A stretch of 64,000 bases of DNA from Paralichthys olivaceus (GCF_024713975.1 NC_091113.1:10428501-10492500), one strand, 5' to 3'. Counted from the first letter of the stretch, positions 48,266 to 62,696 are shown. Numbers and translations are program-made. The notes: generated by a model not told the origin, from the sequence alone.

Positions 48266-51194
48266 GCTTCTGTGCTAACACGCCTGAAAACATATATCAT
48301 GAGACCACTCACACATCTTCAAGAAGGAGCTCAGCAAGTGACTGTCTACGTCAACATTTCCAAACACATCCAGTTCTGCCCGTCCAGACTAAAACGCAGC
48401 TCCGGGGGTTTTCAAACTAAGACAGATGCATTGTTACGTGTCATTCAGTTTTGTTTGTGTGTCTGTTCTATGTGTTAGGATCTATAGGTGTTGCTCACTG
48501 ACGGCTGTATGAAGATGTGGGCTGGATCTATGTTAGATCTATACTTTCACTATAATCCCTCTGACTCTGAAGACAAAGCTCCTTGTTTCTCTCCACATGC
48601 CGCCTATTTCCCCTCTTTCTTTTGCAAATAAATGATGAAAAATTTTGCATCTAACCACTGGTGTTGCAGCAGTAGAGGCAAAGCATGATGCCTGAGGCCC
48701 CAAGCTGAGAAGGGGACCCTGAGATGATGATTTAGGGAGAAATACCTTGAATTCTGTTATCGACTGGAGACTGGAACGTCACCACAATAGGAAACTTCCT
48801 AACGAGACCCCATGCTGGATGGTGGTGGTGGTTTGTACTTGTTCTTCGCGGGTCGGAAGACTGGAACCCCCATAAAGCCCCTCGAAACACTCCTGCAATC
48901 TAACTTATATACAGGATTTACATAATGATAAAGTCTGTCCAAAGCCATGATGATAGACTGCTTGGTTGTGATGTGCACATTTTGTTCTTGTAGGTTTCAT
49001 TTCATTTATTAAATACATTCGCCCACATCTCCTCTATCTTTTCCCTTCAGTTAAGTCGTTACTGCCGCTTTTAAGAACTCAATCTGACGCATCTAATGTC
49101 GCCTTGAAAGCTGCTCCAAATCTCCTCCTTGGAAAATGCACCAAGGCAAAGATGAAAAGATAGTTGGTCTTATTAAATATTTCAATTTTCAGAAGGGATG
49201 TCCTCAGGCGATCCTCAGATTCTGGGACTGGGACCAGTAGAGAATAAATAAATACACGTATATTTGATATAGTTTTGATAGTTTGTCAGTATTGGAGTAA
49301 ACGGAGGAGAGAAAGATGGAGTCATGGAATTCAGCATAGACTCCATCTGTGATCAAATCAAGATGTTGGATTCATATATTGTGCATCTAAATGACTAGGC
49401 CCACTGGATCGTACCCTATCCAGGATTTATATTACGATTCAGAGTCAGCTTTAAACTCTGAAACCTCTAAAACCCTATTTCCAATCCTTTGTTTGCTCTG
49501 AGCACATAGTTTGTCAGAAACTCCCCTCTTTGCTGTTCGCTCTGGGTAAAAGTGGAAACACAGAATGTTGCATGATAAACTTTGGATCAGACTTGAAATG
49601 GAGCAAACATATCATCACAGTTAGGAAACACATACATACACATTCCTACTGTTTCATTTCTCAGGCCACATCCATATAACCATTGTTTTTAAATCTGCTA
49701 CAGATACGGTTAGGACACGCTGCTGCTAGTTTGAAAACTCTTGGGTGTTTTAGTCTAGACGGGCAGAAACAACCGCTTGCTGATTGGGTCTTTTCGTTAA
49801 CAAACGCTCCTGTGGACATAGATGGTTTTAGACCACACACATTACTATCTAACAGCGTTTTCAAGCAGCAGTCCCTCCCACTGACACTTATCTCAGCATC
49901 CCATTTTCTCGCTCTTCTTTTTTTATCCTTTCCTTTCCATTTCCCTCTTCCCCTCTTTCTCACCGCTCCCCATCCTTCCCCTCCATACAACTTCCTCTAT
50001 TTCCTCAATCACTTTGGCCCCATTCATCCCCACTTCTTCCCTCCGCACTTCACATTCTCATCTTCCTGGATGAGGGTGCATCACAAAAACACCCCTCCTC
50101 TACCCCCCAGGATCTTTAAGTAGGTCCTGACGTAGCTGCATGGGAAGAATGACGCAGATGCATTCATGAGAGTGGGCGGTGTAGTCCTCAGGAGGGGAAC
50201 AGACACGGGTGTGTGTGTGGGGGGGTCGGGAGGAGAGCAAGAAATGAAACAAGACGAGGAAATGGGAGTGGAGAGAGAGGTGACTGAGGGAGACAGATGA
50301 AGAGGGGGAATGTGAGAGGGGACAGATTGATGAATGAATGTTTGTGCACGCCGTGGCGAGGCAAATGCCAATTTACTACACCAAGCAAGTGTTTCCAATT
50401 GAAGTGATGTTTAGAGGGAGGCTGGAGGGGCATCCACTCGGTTTCAAAGCTCTCCCTTGTTTTCATCTTCAAATCCCTCCAGAGTCGAGGCTGAGAAACA
50501 CCAAAATAAACTGAACAAATGATTTAACTGTTACCCAAGAGTCATTAGCGGCACTGTACCAAAGTGCTGTGCATAAAAATAACTGCTACAAGCTTATTTA
50601 TCAGCAGTGTTACACTTGACAACAGCTCGACTCAGGAGCAGAGGAGCACTCTCCTGCACGCTGGAAGCTTTGGAGGTCATCATTGATTATTGACAGGTAA
50701 TGTTGCTAAATATTGCATATTTCTGTTTTTGGTCTCTACCAACTCCTGGTGAAAATATTTGACTCTTTAGCTGCTACCTAAACCTTCCGTTTCTTTTTGG
50801 TAAGCTGGTAGTGTACAGAGGACTTTTAGAGCTTGCTCAATAAAAACGTCAAAAACCAAGGCCTATGGTTTAATAATCATGATTACAGTAACAACATCAT
50901 CAACAAAAACAGCCTTTTAATGATAATAACACACACTTTGCCCCCTGAACTGTCTGTGAGTTGGATCTCTGCACCATTGTGCACCGAAAGTGGTTGATTG
51001 TGGGTAATTGTGCATCACTCAACGTGACAGTAGGACATAACACGACTGATTGATGTTAGATCGGATCAGCAGGATGGATCAGCTGAAATGATTTCACGAC
51101 GAAAAGGTTCATCAGGTGTTCGAAGGAGAGAACGTTTGAAGCAATACACCTAATACTAGATAATAGCTGCTTGAAATTAGATACAGACTGAAGG

Positions 51195-51560
51195 GATCTG
51201 GCAATGGTGGGTATTCAGATCATACAAATTACTAATGTAACAATACTCCATTACAAGTAAAAGTGTGTAAGTATTTTAAAGGCTTGTTTAAACCAGTGAA
51301 TGAAAAAATAATCTTAAAAGTAACTTGTATCTAAATCTGTCAAATGAGCAGTGGTGGAAGAAGTATTCAGATCTTTTAAAACTACTAACACCAAACTGAT
51401 AGACTACAAGTACAATTCCTGCATTCAGAGCATTACTTAACAAAGTATGGAAGTATTATCATTTAGTTTGATTTGAAGTATAGAAAGTAAAGTAGGCCCA
51501 CTCATATAATGTTTTTGATTTATTATTACTGCTGCATTATGTTGTATTTTATTCCAGGAG
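51195..51560 (+). mobile_element. hAT-type non-autonomous repeat, two adjacent degenerate copies
   Basis: GCAGTGGTGGAAGAAGTATT (51347) followed by CAGATCTTTTAAAACTA, CAAGTACAATTCCTGCATTC and GGAAGTATTATCA matches a very common teleost element whose terminal repeat is CAGTGGTGGAAGAAGTA. A second degenerate copy precedes it (GGTGGGTATTCAGATCATAC, TCCATTACAAGTAAAAGTG at about 51207-51280). Confidence 0.6.
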
Positions 51561-52594
51561 ATGTTTAAGGATGAAATGTTGTGTTTTTGTATTTAGGGTA
51601 GATAGTTAATATATATATACGTCATGTTCTATAAGATCATATTGTGTTTGTCTTGATGATTATAGTAGCTGTATTACTAAACAATAAAGATGGAGGCTAA
51701 ACATTGAACTGAAAGTCACCGTTAAGCACGTCACTCTCTGTACATTCTTTATTCCACACGACTCAAGTGTTCTCACGTCATTTCATATGCCATGTTTGAT
51801 GACAAATATAAATCACAGCCCCTTTAAATGTCATGTGTGTTTAACTTACAGCAGTAAAAGGTTTTCTTTATTACAGGTGACGCCCCCTGCTGAGTTTTTT
51901 TGAAAAAAATAAAAAACCTCTCCTGCATCAGTTTCCATGGTGCGCCAATCTGCGCTGATTTACCATCATTGGAAACTACATTAACCGGAGTGGATGAAAA
52001 AAGCCAACAGGTAATGACTATAACACACTGATAGCATCAACAGAGAATGTGCGGCTGCTGGTAATAATGTTTGAGGAGCTTCTGGGTTTGTTTTGTACGT
52101 GTGAGCTCGACACAATTTGTTATCAGGCCTGTTAGTGTGTCAACAGAACACCTGATAAGGTCATTTGTCATATTTGTATCATAACTGAGAGTGTTTGTCC
52201 TCGAGGTTCAGTATCTATCAGAGTAAACCCACTTCAGTTAAATATGAAACGACGAGCATGACCACTGGATGTGGCTGCATGCTCGTCGTGCTTTCTTTCT
52301 TAAAGTTTAGAGTTAAAGAAAGAACAGTTTTTGACTTTTAGTATTTTCCTTTTTTCTTTCGGATTACTAATTATGAAACTGCAACTCTGCACCTTGTGGC
52401 AGCTTTATTTTGTAGCACATAAAATATCCAACATGCGTAAATATTATTTATTGTTCAATGTGAACTCTCAAAGTCACAGTCCCCAAACTCTAAAAAAACA
52501 CCAAGGACGTGTCCTCAGATGGAGCTGGGTAGCAACATGTTCATGGAGGTTTGTGATCAGAGTATCAAGAGAAAACATAATTCCTTTTACTTTA

Positions 52595-52597
<3 letters not shown>

Positions 52598-52639
<42 letters not shown>
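52598..52639 (+). repeat. (CA)n microsatellite, about 21 units
   Basis: Uninterrupted CA run of 42 bp. Confidence 0.97.
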
Positions 52640-52642
<3 letters not shown>

Positions 52643-53469
52643 TCGCTTCACCTCCTTCACACAGATCATATAAATCAACATGAAACTATTTGTCTGTTTT
52701 GGTAAAAGGCTCAATGAACATCCAGAAATTAACCTGTACCAGGAAATGAGCCCCTGCCTGGAACAGCATGTGTAAACAGAATCATCAGGATCAGTGTGTG
52801 TGAAGAGCTGCTGTTTCCTCTCTGTGTCGCTAACGCTGACATTTAAAACATTTAGCTGATGACTGCGAGGATGATTACAACAAAGTGCAGCAGTGCTTGG
52901 CTCCCTTCCCGACGTAAGCATGTTAGAGGACGGCATGAAAACACAATTATCATGTTTCCTATGCGTCTTTAACTGGGCTAATCAGTCAAGCATGAAATAA
53001 AATTACTCACATCACCGTATATGGTGTATAATGGCACTTTAGTCGTACAACTTGCAAAGCATGCAAAGGATTTGGCATGGAAGGAATAAGTTGGTTTTCA
53101 CGAGGTGGGAGAGACAAGAGCTGTGTTTAATAATTTGCAAGTGTGGCGAAATAATGCATGAGTAAAGAAAGTGCTGAGGATGACTGTTATGCAAAATGCT
53201 GAATCCATTTGTGCTGATTTGTAATCGCAAGCTTGATTGTATTGGATGTGTTTGAGTAATTGCAAAAACTTAATTGAAAAGATTGATCTCATGCAGCAGG
53301 TCATGTCGGCCTTGAATTCTGATTGGAAAGGAATTGTATACAAATTATTTTCTAGAGCTTCATAGATAGTTGGTTTTGTAGAAAAGAAACGTATGGTGCA
53401 TTTCTTCACCAAGGCCCAACAGTCCCCTAATGAAACCACAGTTAAATTCACTAGATCTGGATTTTTATT

Positions 53470-53900
53470 TGGTTCTGCAACAAAGTGCACACACTCATAA
53501 GCTGCTTTCGCTCCAGATAATCTCCTTGAACGCAAATGTCCAAAGTTAGTTGCTGCAGACATTCTGTGGAGTTCTTCTCGCACAAGCCCCCTGGTAAAAA
53601 CTCTGGAATGTCCCTGCAATGGGGTTCAGAGAAAGTCCGAAAATCAAAGTTCGAAAATAGCTATCAGTCCCTAAACATTCCTGATCTCGAAAATGTTGAA
53701 ATAATTCTTGCAATGTCTGAGGAAATGAAAAAAAAAGTCTTGGATCTGCCCCCCCCTTATCCAGATCAAAATTTGACTGGGTTCTTTCTTGGCCCATGAT
53801 CCATCCTTTCAACGACTTTTATGGAAATCAGTAGTTTTTACATAATCCTGCTGACTAATCAAATGCAGAAGAAAACATAGCCTCCTTCTTCAAGGTAAAA
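53470..53900 (+). repeat. Dispersed teleost repeat
   Basis: Phrases such as CTGGTAAAAACTCTGGAATG, AGATCAAAATTTGACTGGGT, TCTTTCTTGGCCCATGATCC and TAATCCTGCTGACTAATCAA, with AAAACATAGCCTCCTTCTTC near the end, are degenerate forms of a repeat I remember from many fish loci. It overlaps the 173-codon minus-strand frame 53098-53619, which I therefore do not call a gene. Class unknown. Confidence 0.55.
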
Positions 53901-54914
53901 CATTTTTAAAAAGCACAGAGAAACTAACACATAAAGGCTTTGATACCAAAGTGGGTTTTTTTTCTCTCTCTGTGATTATGATGAAAGTTATTTTCCTCGT
54001 ATTGTCTGTGTCACAGTACAAAATGTTCTCTGGATTATTATCTCCACAGTGAGACGCACAGATTTAGAGCAGAAAGGTAAATGCTCTCAGCAGACAATAG
54101 TTCTGATTCCATTCATCACACCTATTTATCCAGAACGGTGCTGCAGCAGAGGAGAGGAAGCTTGGATTATTAGGTGATGATTGGCGTGTGAGTGTGTGTG
54201 TGTGTGTGTCTCAGAGTTTCATAATGGCAAATATTTGTTTGACAGTTGAAGAAAAAGCTCCACCCCCATGAATGTTTACGAGACTCTGGATTGATCCCCT
54301 TCGTTTCTCCGTCCATCTCAATTTGGGCCGACGAGTTCAGTGCAGTCAGACAGGCCAAAGTACTTTAAGGGTGATTAAATTATAAAACTCCTCTTCCTGT
54401 TGCCTGCAATCATTACAGTGTCAGCAACTCAGCTTTCAAGAAACGCTTATGTAATGTGACAAAATTTAATCAACCCCTGAGTGTGTTGTGTAACGAGCTT
54501 ATGCCGGAACCTCAACATACTGTAATTATATCCAGGCGACCTGAACCCAATAAAGAGGACGTAATGGGTAATTTGATGCTTAATCAGGTGCTGTTAATAC
54601 TTTTTGTTTTTATTATATTCGACGGAGGATACATTTTGCACTTCACAAACTCTGATTACAGATGTAACTCTGATTACAGATCGCTCAAGGCGGAACTGAT
54701 TTCACCTGCAGGAGTTTGCACGGACGGGGAATTGTGAACGCAGCTGTGTAGCTCTTATATAATCAATAGGTGAGGGCCACGGCGCTCACTGTTCTTCGAC
54801 GCTGGAGGAGAGACAATGGCAGGAAGTTACATAATGCATATGCATCATTTAAATAAAGTGTTTAGTTTGAGGTGTTAACTGTGGTTTGCAGGTGGGGACG
54901 AAGACTTTATTATA

Positions 54915-55025
54915 AACATCCATCCATTATCTTTACCAGTTATCCTTCACTAGTAGCATGGGAGCTGGAACCAATCCCAGCTGATATAAGGTGACAAGTA
55001 CAAACCACTGCCTCACCGTGGCAAG
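54915..55025 (+). repeat. Dispersed teleost repeat, head fragment
   Basis: CATCCATCCATTATCTTTAC, then GCTGGAACCAATCCCAGCTG: same family as 62697-62985, truncated after the head and followed by ACTGCCTCACCGTG, a remnant of the tail. Confidence 0.65.
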
Positions 55026-55979
55026 TCTGCCAGGTTGTGATAGATAGAGTTTGGCGAATGCATACAGGAAACGGTGAATGTGTATTTAGAATCTGTGTGT
55101 GGGAAATCAGTCAATCCTTAGTAAACGTGCAAAAAGTCTAAAATGTGTATTGAGATTTGTGCACGTGTAGACATTTCGGTAAATGGGTGCAAATAGATAT
55201 CAGTGGCTTGTTTTGCTCCAGGAGACGTACAGTAAATACAAACTAATCATCAGTTACAACTTAGACAGGCCCTGCAATTAGATGTTGTTTTAAATGTGAT
55301 TTTTGCGACACTCCTGCCGTAGCAGATCTGAACATGTGTGTTGAGATTTGTCTGTATCCACCGGTGTTCTTTTTTTTCACAGCAGCCATCATGCACACAT
55401 GGATTAAGATACAATTACACAACTCTCCACAAACACACACACACACACACTGATCCTCGCACTCACAACAAACAGCTTAGACACCAACCATTAACATGTT
55501 TGGCTGTCTAGTATTGCTAATGGCCCTATAGAAGAGAATCTTCCCCCTGTGGTGTGAGTATATGTGATGAGAGGACAGAGCTGTTTTCCAGCTCGTACTC
55601 TCAGTATGTGTCTGTGTGAACAGCAGTGAGCTTCGCTGATTTTAACCATTCTGCTCCAAATTCATGTTCTGCTAATCTTGATCTTCAGATGTCTGAAACC
55701 ACACAACATGTGCAGACCCTCAAAACGCTTTTCATGATGTGTTAAAATTGAAGAGCAAGCAGAAGTGTTTGAATTACATTATATACAATGAGATAATTAA
55801 TGAGGTGGTCTATGCTGCCATCTATTTTTAGTGTTGATGTTGTTAAGGAGATAGAGCTGCTGTGTGTTTCTCCTGCTGCTTTGAGAGGAGCAGGTCTTTT
55901 TTTGTTGTTGATTTTATTAACATTAAATACTTGGACTGTCAGACTCACAGTCAGAAAATAATCCTCTGCAAACCCACAT

Positions 55980-56210
55980 AGCAAAATTGTTTTGGCCCAG
56001 ACTCGGCTCATACCAAACACTGTCATCAGGCCCACACCGTGTGAAGTGATGGCACTTGGGTGGTCTTCTCCTTTTCTGACAGATCTGGGCCACAAGTAAG
56101 CCATGTCAACACTGCATGCCAAACAAAGGTGCCAAAGGCCGCCCGACTTAGTTTTCTGCTATTTGGGCCATATTCACCATTAACTACATTAAGGTTCCCA
56201 CTTTAGGTTC
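55980..56210 (+). repeat. Dispersed repeat rich in TTGGCCCA/GGGCCA words
   Basis: TTTTGGCCCAGACTCGG, GTGTGAAGTGATGGCACTTG, CAGATCTGGGCCACAAGTAA and ATTTGGGCCATATTCACC alternate, as in a GGCCCACAT-rich element of fish genomes. The low-complexity open frames across it are artefacts. Confidence 0.45.
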
Positions 56211-57989
56211 CTATCCAGTTTACATCAAGAGCTCCGCATGTTTGCCAAAAAATTCCCACATTTGTTTTGGGATGTTCAGGCCACATTTCTTGCTTTACAA
56301 GTGGGCAACTTAAGGCTCTCATCCATTTTGTCCAAAGACAGAAGTGCCGCCTCATTGCCGGAAGTGGCCCACATCTTTATGCTATCGACTACGATTCCAT
56401 CTCATCTTTTTTCAAGATGAATCATCTTCCACAGGGAGTGTATGGTTCTCTCTGTAGGACTCCTGTTTGCCACATCAGCCGTTTTAATCACAAACAACAA
56501 GCATCCAGTCATATCTGGTTGCCAACCACGGCGAGGAACCGAAATTACCTTGGCAACATGGGCCCTGCGTGTTTACACCATATGCAAAGCAACCAGCTCC
56601 AGACTGCATGCGACATGTTTTAATCACCTCTTGGAAACCAGCGGTGTTTGTTCTCACCCTGATCAAACTTTCGCAGAAAACAACAGCCAAGATCACAGGT
56701 CGTGATGAGAGAGCCGGAGCGGGGCGGAGCTGTCGATGATGAATCAGGGAGTGATGATTGACTTCTTCATTTCGTTCACACAGGTGAAGAGAAGGAAGAG
56801 GACGGCTTACTCAGGGATCGACCTGTAACACATGAACATTCATCCAACGGTGTTTTTATATTCTATTAACTATTTTCAGGCGCATGAGGATCTGCTGGGA
56901 TTCTGCATATGTGCACAGAAAGTGGTGGAGCAAATTATTTTGTAGCATTTTAGTTCTAATACCTAATAAATGGGAAATTTAGGGAAAACGTGTAATTTAG
57001 TAAATATGTATAAAAATTCAAGAGAAAACTAAATTCAGATATTTCAGTGACTTCAGTTGGAGTTGAATTTGTTTTACTAATTTTAAGCGAAATGGAAATA
57101 TATTTTAATATAATACATTGTTTGAGAATTTTGTCTTCTTGTGTGATAAGATTTTAGCATGTTTACTATTTTTAGCATATTCATCTGACACTATCATATA
57201 GATAAGAAGTGTATATTTTAATTTTAAATGATAAGATCCTACAATTTTACATTTACCTCTACAAACAGTCAAAAGATATTTTTAATTTTTGTTTCTTTCC
57301 GGTGTCAGAATAGAAAGAGAAAGAGTGAGGACACGTTGGACTCAAATTTTTAAAAAGTTTAACTCAAATTGCAGTAGAAAGTTAATGTGAGCCTGTGAAT
57401 TTTAAGTTGTTGCTTTCCTCTTTTAAAGTCAGCTTTTAAAATACACTCAGCAATTTCATCTTTTCTGAATTGAACTGCTCAATATGACTGTGACAAATTT
57501 AAATTTATGAGATTCCAGTGCCATCATCTCCCCGGCCTCTAATCCTCTTCCACAAGTGTGTCACACAGTCACTGAAATAGATGCATTCTCTCAGCGGCAG
57601 CGGCTGCATGCTGTGCTGGGTCACCGCTGGCTGACTTATCTGTTACAGACAGCAGAGAGTGGATTCCCAGAATGCCGCGAGTGTTGAGGTGAGTAAGTCT
57701 GCTGTGACAAAGCTGGAGCTCCTTCATTAGCTGTCAGCGTAGCAGGGCACCGAGTTTCAACCAGCTACTAATGCTCAAAAATAGGGACAGGGACAGAATA
57801 TACTGCGTCAGTCCAATATTTGACGCAGGGAGGAAATGAGGGCTGCAGCCAGTGCTGTCATTGATACAGTGCTTTTTCAATCCACAACATTGCAGCTTCA
57901 TTATTTAATCCACTGGCTCTATTGTGAGATTATTATGTGTTGATTTCAGTCACGTAATACAAAGTTGTTGCTCAGGCCGGAGGGATTAT

Positions 57990-58420
57990 ATTTTCAAGAT
58001 ATCCGTCCGTCTGTTCCATTCTTGTGAACACGTTATCTTAAGATCGCTTTGAGGGAAGTTCTCCAAATTTGGTACAAATGTTTAATAAGACCTGATTAGA
58101 TGTTAGTGGTCAAAAGTTAATGTCCTGATGCTCTCACGTTTGTGTGAATATAAAATATCAGTAACATCCACCTGGCACAAACATTCAATTGGACTCAAGG
58201 ATGATCTGAGTTGAATTTGTGGTCAAAGGTCAAGGTCATGGTGGCCTCACTCAACGTTTGTGGCCATAAACTAAATATTTTAGGTCTGCATTTGAGCAAT
58301 TTCTTCAAATTTTGACCATTTGTCACTGGGACATAAAGATTCACTTTGTTAGATTTAAGTGGTCAAACATCAAAGGTCAAGCGGAGGCGCACATCCACAG
58401 GGTGGTCATTCTAGTTCATG
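57990..58420 (+). repeat. Dispersed teleost repeat with internal subrepeats
   Basis: GTGAACACGTTATCTTAAGA, CAAATTTGGTACAAATGTTT, CAATTGGACTCAAGGATGAT, GTGGTCAAAGGTCAAGGTCA and CAAACATCAAAGGTCAAG occur in the order seen in a very abundant teleost repeat. The AAAGGTCAAGGTCA words also look like nuclear-receptor half sites, but here they belong to the repeat. Confidence 0.7.
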
Positions 58421-59018
58421 TTGCATCACCTTGTGAATCGGCCATCTGAAAAGTCAAGCAGCCTTTTTTCATGTTTATTACTCACGTCTCTATCCAGCTG
58501 CTCACAACATGTGGGAGATGTTGAAGCAAATAAAGCCAAAGTTGTCAACATTCGACCTCCTCCTCCACCTCTGCTCCACCCCCTCAGACAAATATACCCA
58601 AGGCCTTCCAGATTTATATTCCCAACAAATGCAACACTCACACACACCCAGTTTCTCCTCCACCTCTCCATTAAAGAGATTGTTTCTTAAAAGCTCGAGC
58701 TGAAACAAGTGGACAAGCTGCTCGTGGTTGTCAGCAACCCACGTTGCAGCTTGGCCAAATCTCGCCAAGCTTCCCAGATCAAAAACACAAACAGGTCTGG
58801 AACCAGTCTGAGCATGAATAAGGTTTATATCAAATAAGTCTTTTTTTTATTTCTGGCTTTAGACAAATGAGCAAGTGATATTTCTGTAGAACACGACCTA
58901 ACTTCAATGTTTCTCTCTAGGACAGAAAAGGTAATTTGAGGTAAGAAGGCGTCAGGGGGAAGGTCTTCTGTGGATGACTCTTTGTTGTCTGGTTGCAACT
59001 ATATTGACATTATACGCA

Positions 59019-59100
59019 GGGGCGGATCCAGGGGCAGGGCCAGGGGGGTGCACTGGGTGCTGAAATCTGATTGGCCCCTGAAGAGCCCCCTTTCCAACTA
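59019..59100 (+). repeat. Fragment of a repeat ending GGGGCGGATCCAGGGGCAGG
   Basis: GCAGGGGCGGATCCAGGGGC and CTGATTGGCCCCTGAAGAGC are phrases of a G+C-rich terminal repeat seen in fish. A weaker relative (GGGGCAGATTCAGGGGCAGA) is at 11668-11687. Confidence 0.4.
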
Positions 59101-62100
59101 TTCTCTTATTAACAATACTCACTAATATGACATTATGGTATTCTTTTCTATTTCTTTTTTTATCGCAGTCCCACAGTGAACTTGTGCACAGGGCACCACA
59201 GATAACAAAACATTAATTGCAAGAAAGAAAAACACAGTAAAGACAAATGCAAATGTGATCATAAATTATTTTAATCTTGCATCTAATGCTTAATTTTTCT
59301 ATCTGATTATTTATTATATGAAATGATGATGTAGCTTGAAAATGTATTTATAATTATATTATGTACTCTGACAACTTATGTGACAGCACTTACACATGGC
59401 GAGGCAGAGTTCACTGCAGGGTTTACTCACCACAGGTGCATTAACAGCAACACAGTGCTCTTTAACCACAGCATGCAGCGAGTGGGCTTCACCCAGGAGG
59501 ACAATTCTCCCCTCTCAATAATATTAACTTCACATCCCAGCAGGAGTCTGAAAAAAAATCTCCATACCCACCCACCCCCACCGAGAGACTGACTGGAGGG
59601 CAGTCAGTGAAAAGTAAAAATTTAAGCATTGAAGGAAAGTCACAGCTGTTGCAGTGGGCAGTCCAAGAAGACCACTGGCTTCCTTGAGGAAAGGAAATCT
59701 TGCTTGGGTTAGTTTGAAATCAGGGGAAGTGATTAATTGCCGTTCATCTCGGCCAAATATGAAACCACTTCCACACATAACAATACATGAAATCATCTCC
59801 CATGTCAGGCTGGAGATGGCGGCTTTTCCAGACTATTGGGGGAACTGTGGTGAGCGTGAATCATCTTTGCCGAGCCACCGGCGGTAATTCTTCTGTCAGA
59901 CTCTGCATCTCTCGCTTCCCCACTTGTTACCAAAACTCATCCGCGGATAATTGAAAGTAACAACACTGATTATAAGAAGCATTTGAGCAGCACCCTAGGG
60001 GTCCCTGCAATTTCCAAGTTGGCAGTGACATGTGGATGATGATGCTTCTGTCTACCACCATCCATACGGGAGTCAAAGTGTTGACAGGCTGGAAAAGTAA
60101 AGAAAATAGTTTTAGTTTATGATTAATTATTCTGTGTTTCATCGTGTCTGTCAGCATATCACCAATGTTGACCTTCTGTAATGAACTATGGAGTTTGTCT
60201 TCTTCCACTAAAGTAATAACTGCATGAGAGGATTGCATGCGTCATTGGCGAGACATTTGAAGCAAAGATGTTCTCTCTGTGCTCGGAAAGTAATTACGAC
60301 AGGAGGCGAGAAGTATTCAAGAGGATTCATTCACAACAAAACATGACGCCCATAAAAACGAATTTTATAAAAACTATTTTCTCTCTCTTTTTTTCTGGGA
60401 GTTGTGAATGCGTACTTTGTCTGTAACCATAAAACCTTTAGAAATGCATACAGGCCAATGATATCTATTGATCACGTTGTACTTTCAAGTGAGGTGAAAT
60501 GAAGAACACAACCACAAAAGCCACAACACTAACGCAAACGCCACAACACAACTGCAAAAGTTATACAGGTTTCCAACTGCAGGAAAAGCAATGGGAGTAT
60601 TGGCTGACAGAAACAGCAAGTGGATGAAAGAAGACATTTCAAATGTGATTCATGCGGCTGCCAAGTCGACCAGCTTGCCCTTCAGCTCAGAGTGAAAACA
60701 CAAAACGCCCCAAACAAAGGAGGTTGGCCTCATGTGTCTTTCCTGAGGTAAACATCACATGTGAGCCCGTCAAAAATAGATCGCTCATGCTGCAAATGGA
60801 GAGATGAGAAAGAGTGAAAAAAAGAGGCACTTCGGGGAGAGAGGCTAATTGTGCTAGCTGCTCATACATACTGTATAAATGAGCCGGCGCGGTGCTGTGT
60901 GTGTACTTTGTGCTGGCAGAAGAAACCTCCTTTGGGCCGCTGTGAGGAAGTGAACTGTGGCTGATGTGAAAACATGGGAGAATTTTGTATCTGGTGTTTC
61001 TTTTAGACGTGACGGGGGAGAAACCTCTGTAACATTGTATTCATTTCTGTCATCATGTGTTCTTGTATGTAAGGTCAGATATTAGATTGTAGACCAAGGG
61101 ACTTTATCTACCCAGCGTGTTGTCCACAAAACGTCAACAGTTCAATCCCAGACTCCCCCATTACATGAAGTTCCCAGAGTCTGAGGAACTTCATGTATTT
61201 AGTATTTTGAACAAGATCTCAGAGTGCTGGCTAAGTGACACCTGATGTTGTTTTTAGTGCCATGTGACGTCCGAAGCGTGATGTTTTATCTTACATAATT
61301 TCCCCCTCTCATTCCAATTCTGGAAAACCATTCAAATTTAATGAAGCCTCAGAAATTGTTGCTCTCCAGACTATAAATTCCATTTTTAATTATTGTGATG
61401 CATTCAGGCAGAAAGATTTCCGGGACAGCGAGCAGCTGAACTGCACAAGATATGAAACCAGTACCTGGAAGCAGAGGTGATGATGTGCAATTACGGTCCA
61501 AGGCGACAAAGATACACTGATAATGTTGCTCAGGCTGCGGGAGAAGAAGTGTCTGACCGAGCATAGTTTTTTTCAATGCACAAAAATTTGAATTTAATAT
61601 ATCTAATAACTAAAACAGGAAAATATGTAATTTGATTTCCACATGAACAAAAATGTACAAATTAATTATGGAAGACTAGGACTTATGTCTTTATTTCTTG
61701 GCCACAATTCAAAATGCAGTTTCTATGAAGTGCACAGAAAGAAAATCCCATTGTTCCCGGCAGATACTTATTAAAAACCTGCTGCAGGAAAATTATGTTT
61801 CTCCTCATTTGGAATGTCGGGGCTCTGTGGCTTATTCGATTTTACTTGACCAATTCTGACAAGGCTACATTTCACTTTACTGCCTCAACCTGCACTTTCA
61901 TCTCCACTCCAGCCTTTCCCATCAGTGCAATACACAGAACCACCATCATCTAAATACCCCTAGTTCTCTCACAAAACATGATCTTTACACAATCTTTTCC
62001 CTTGGCCTTATCCTAAGCACAACAGCTTCTAATAGATGTTGATCTCAGCCCTGTGTTTTTATATGTTTTGTCCCATGAGACATACACTGGGCAGGTTCTC

Positions 62101-62426
62101 TCCCACTTGTTAATGAGGGGGGGGAATGAAGGGGAGAGAGGTCTACGAAAACTTGAGAGACAATACAGAGCAACAGAGTGAGTCGAACATTGCATATGCA
62201 GGTCATTATATGGACTTGAGCTTCACAATGACCACAAAATCTTTTATTGCACTGCTGAAGCCTTACATTATTCATGAAGTCATATATCTTAGAAGCTATG
62301 AACAAATGCAGCAGGCTAGAAGACATGCAAGATATGAACAATGCTCCACTGATTTCAGGCTTCTCTAATTAAATTGGTTGATCTAGTTTACTTTGCACAA
62401 ACATGGACAGTAACCTGAATCTACCT

Positions 62427-62428
<2 letters not shown>

Positions 62429-62458
<30 letters not shown>
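62429..62458 (+). repeat. (TA)n microsatellite
   Basis: About fifteen TA units, followed by AAAGTCTATCTTATCTTATC, which resembles a LINE 3' tail. Confidence 0.9.
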
Positions 62459-62464
<6 letters not shown>

Positions 62465-62696
62465 ATCTTATCTTATCTAATAATTATTGAATTGATTCAA
62501 GTGGTTTTACAATAAATATTTGTTTTGTTTTATACCATCAAAACTTCTCCAGGGACTACTTCTTCATTCAAGGGGGTAACTTGAAAGATTGTGGACTAAA
62601 ATACAGTATATAACCATATCCATATATTGTGTCAGCAAGTGAGCATGCTAATTCAAAAATGTGTCAAGTATTACTGATGAATAGTTGAAACAGATG

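Larger units (their letters stand above)
47001..53500. other. Gene-poor region, second part
   Basis: No recognised gene. It holds a hAT-like end at 47466-47545, a repeat fragment at 48170-48265, two copies of a hAT-type repeat at 51195-51560 and (CA)n at 52598-52639. A 168-codon frame at 47035-47541 starts with ATG but resembles nothing known and ends inside the hAT-like sequence. Confidence 0.6.

Noticed and set aside
49683-50123. 146-codon plus-strand frame with Phe/Leu/Pro-rich sequence
   Set aside because: Produced by a pyrimidine-rich tract (TTCC/CCTC); low complexity, no splice support.
53098-53812. Two overlapping minus-strand frames of 173 and 88 codons
   Set aside because: They lie largely across a dispersed repeat and resemble no transposase or host protein I know.
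58200-58390. Cluster of AAAGGTCAAGGTCA words as nuclear-receptor response elements
   Set aside because: They are part of the consensus of an abundant dispersed repeat, so their presence alone is not evidence for regulation.
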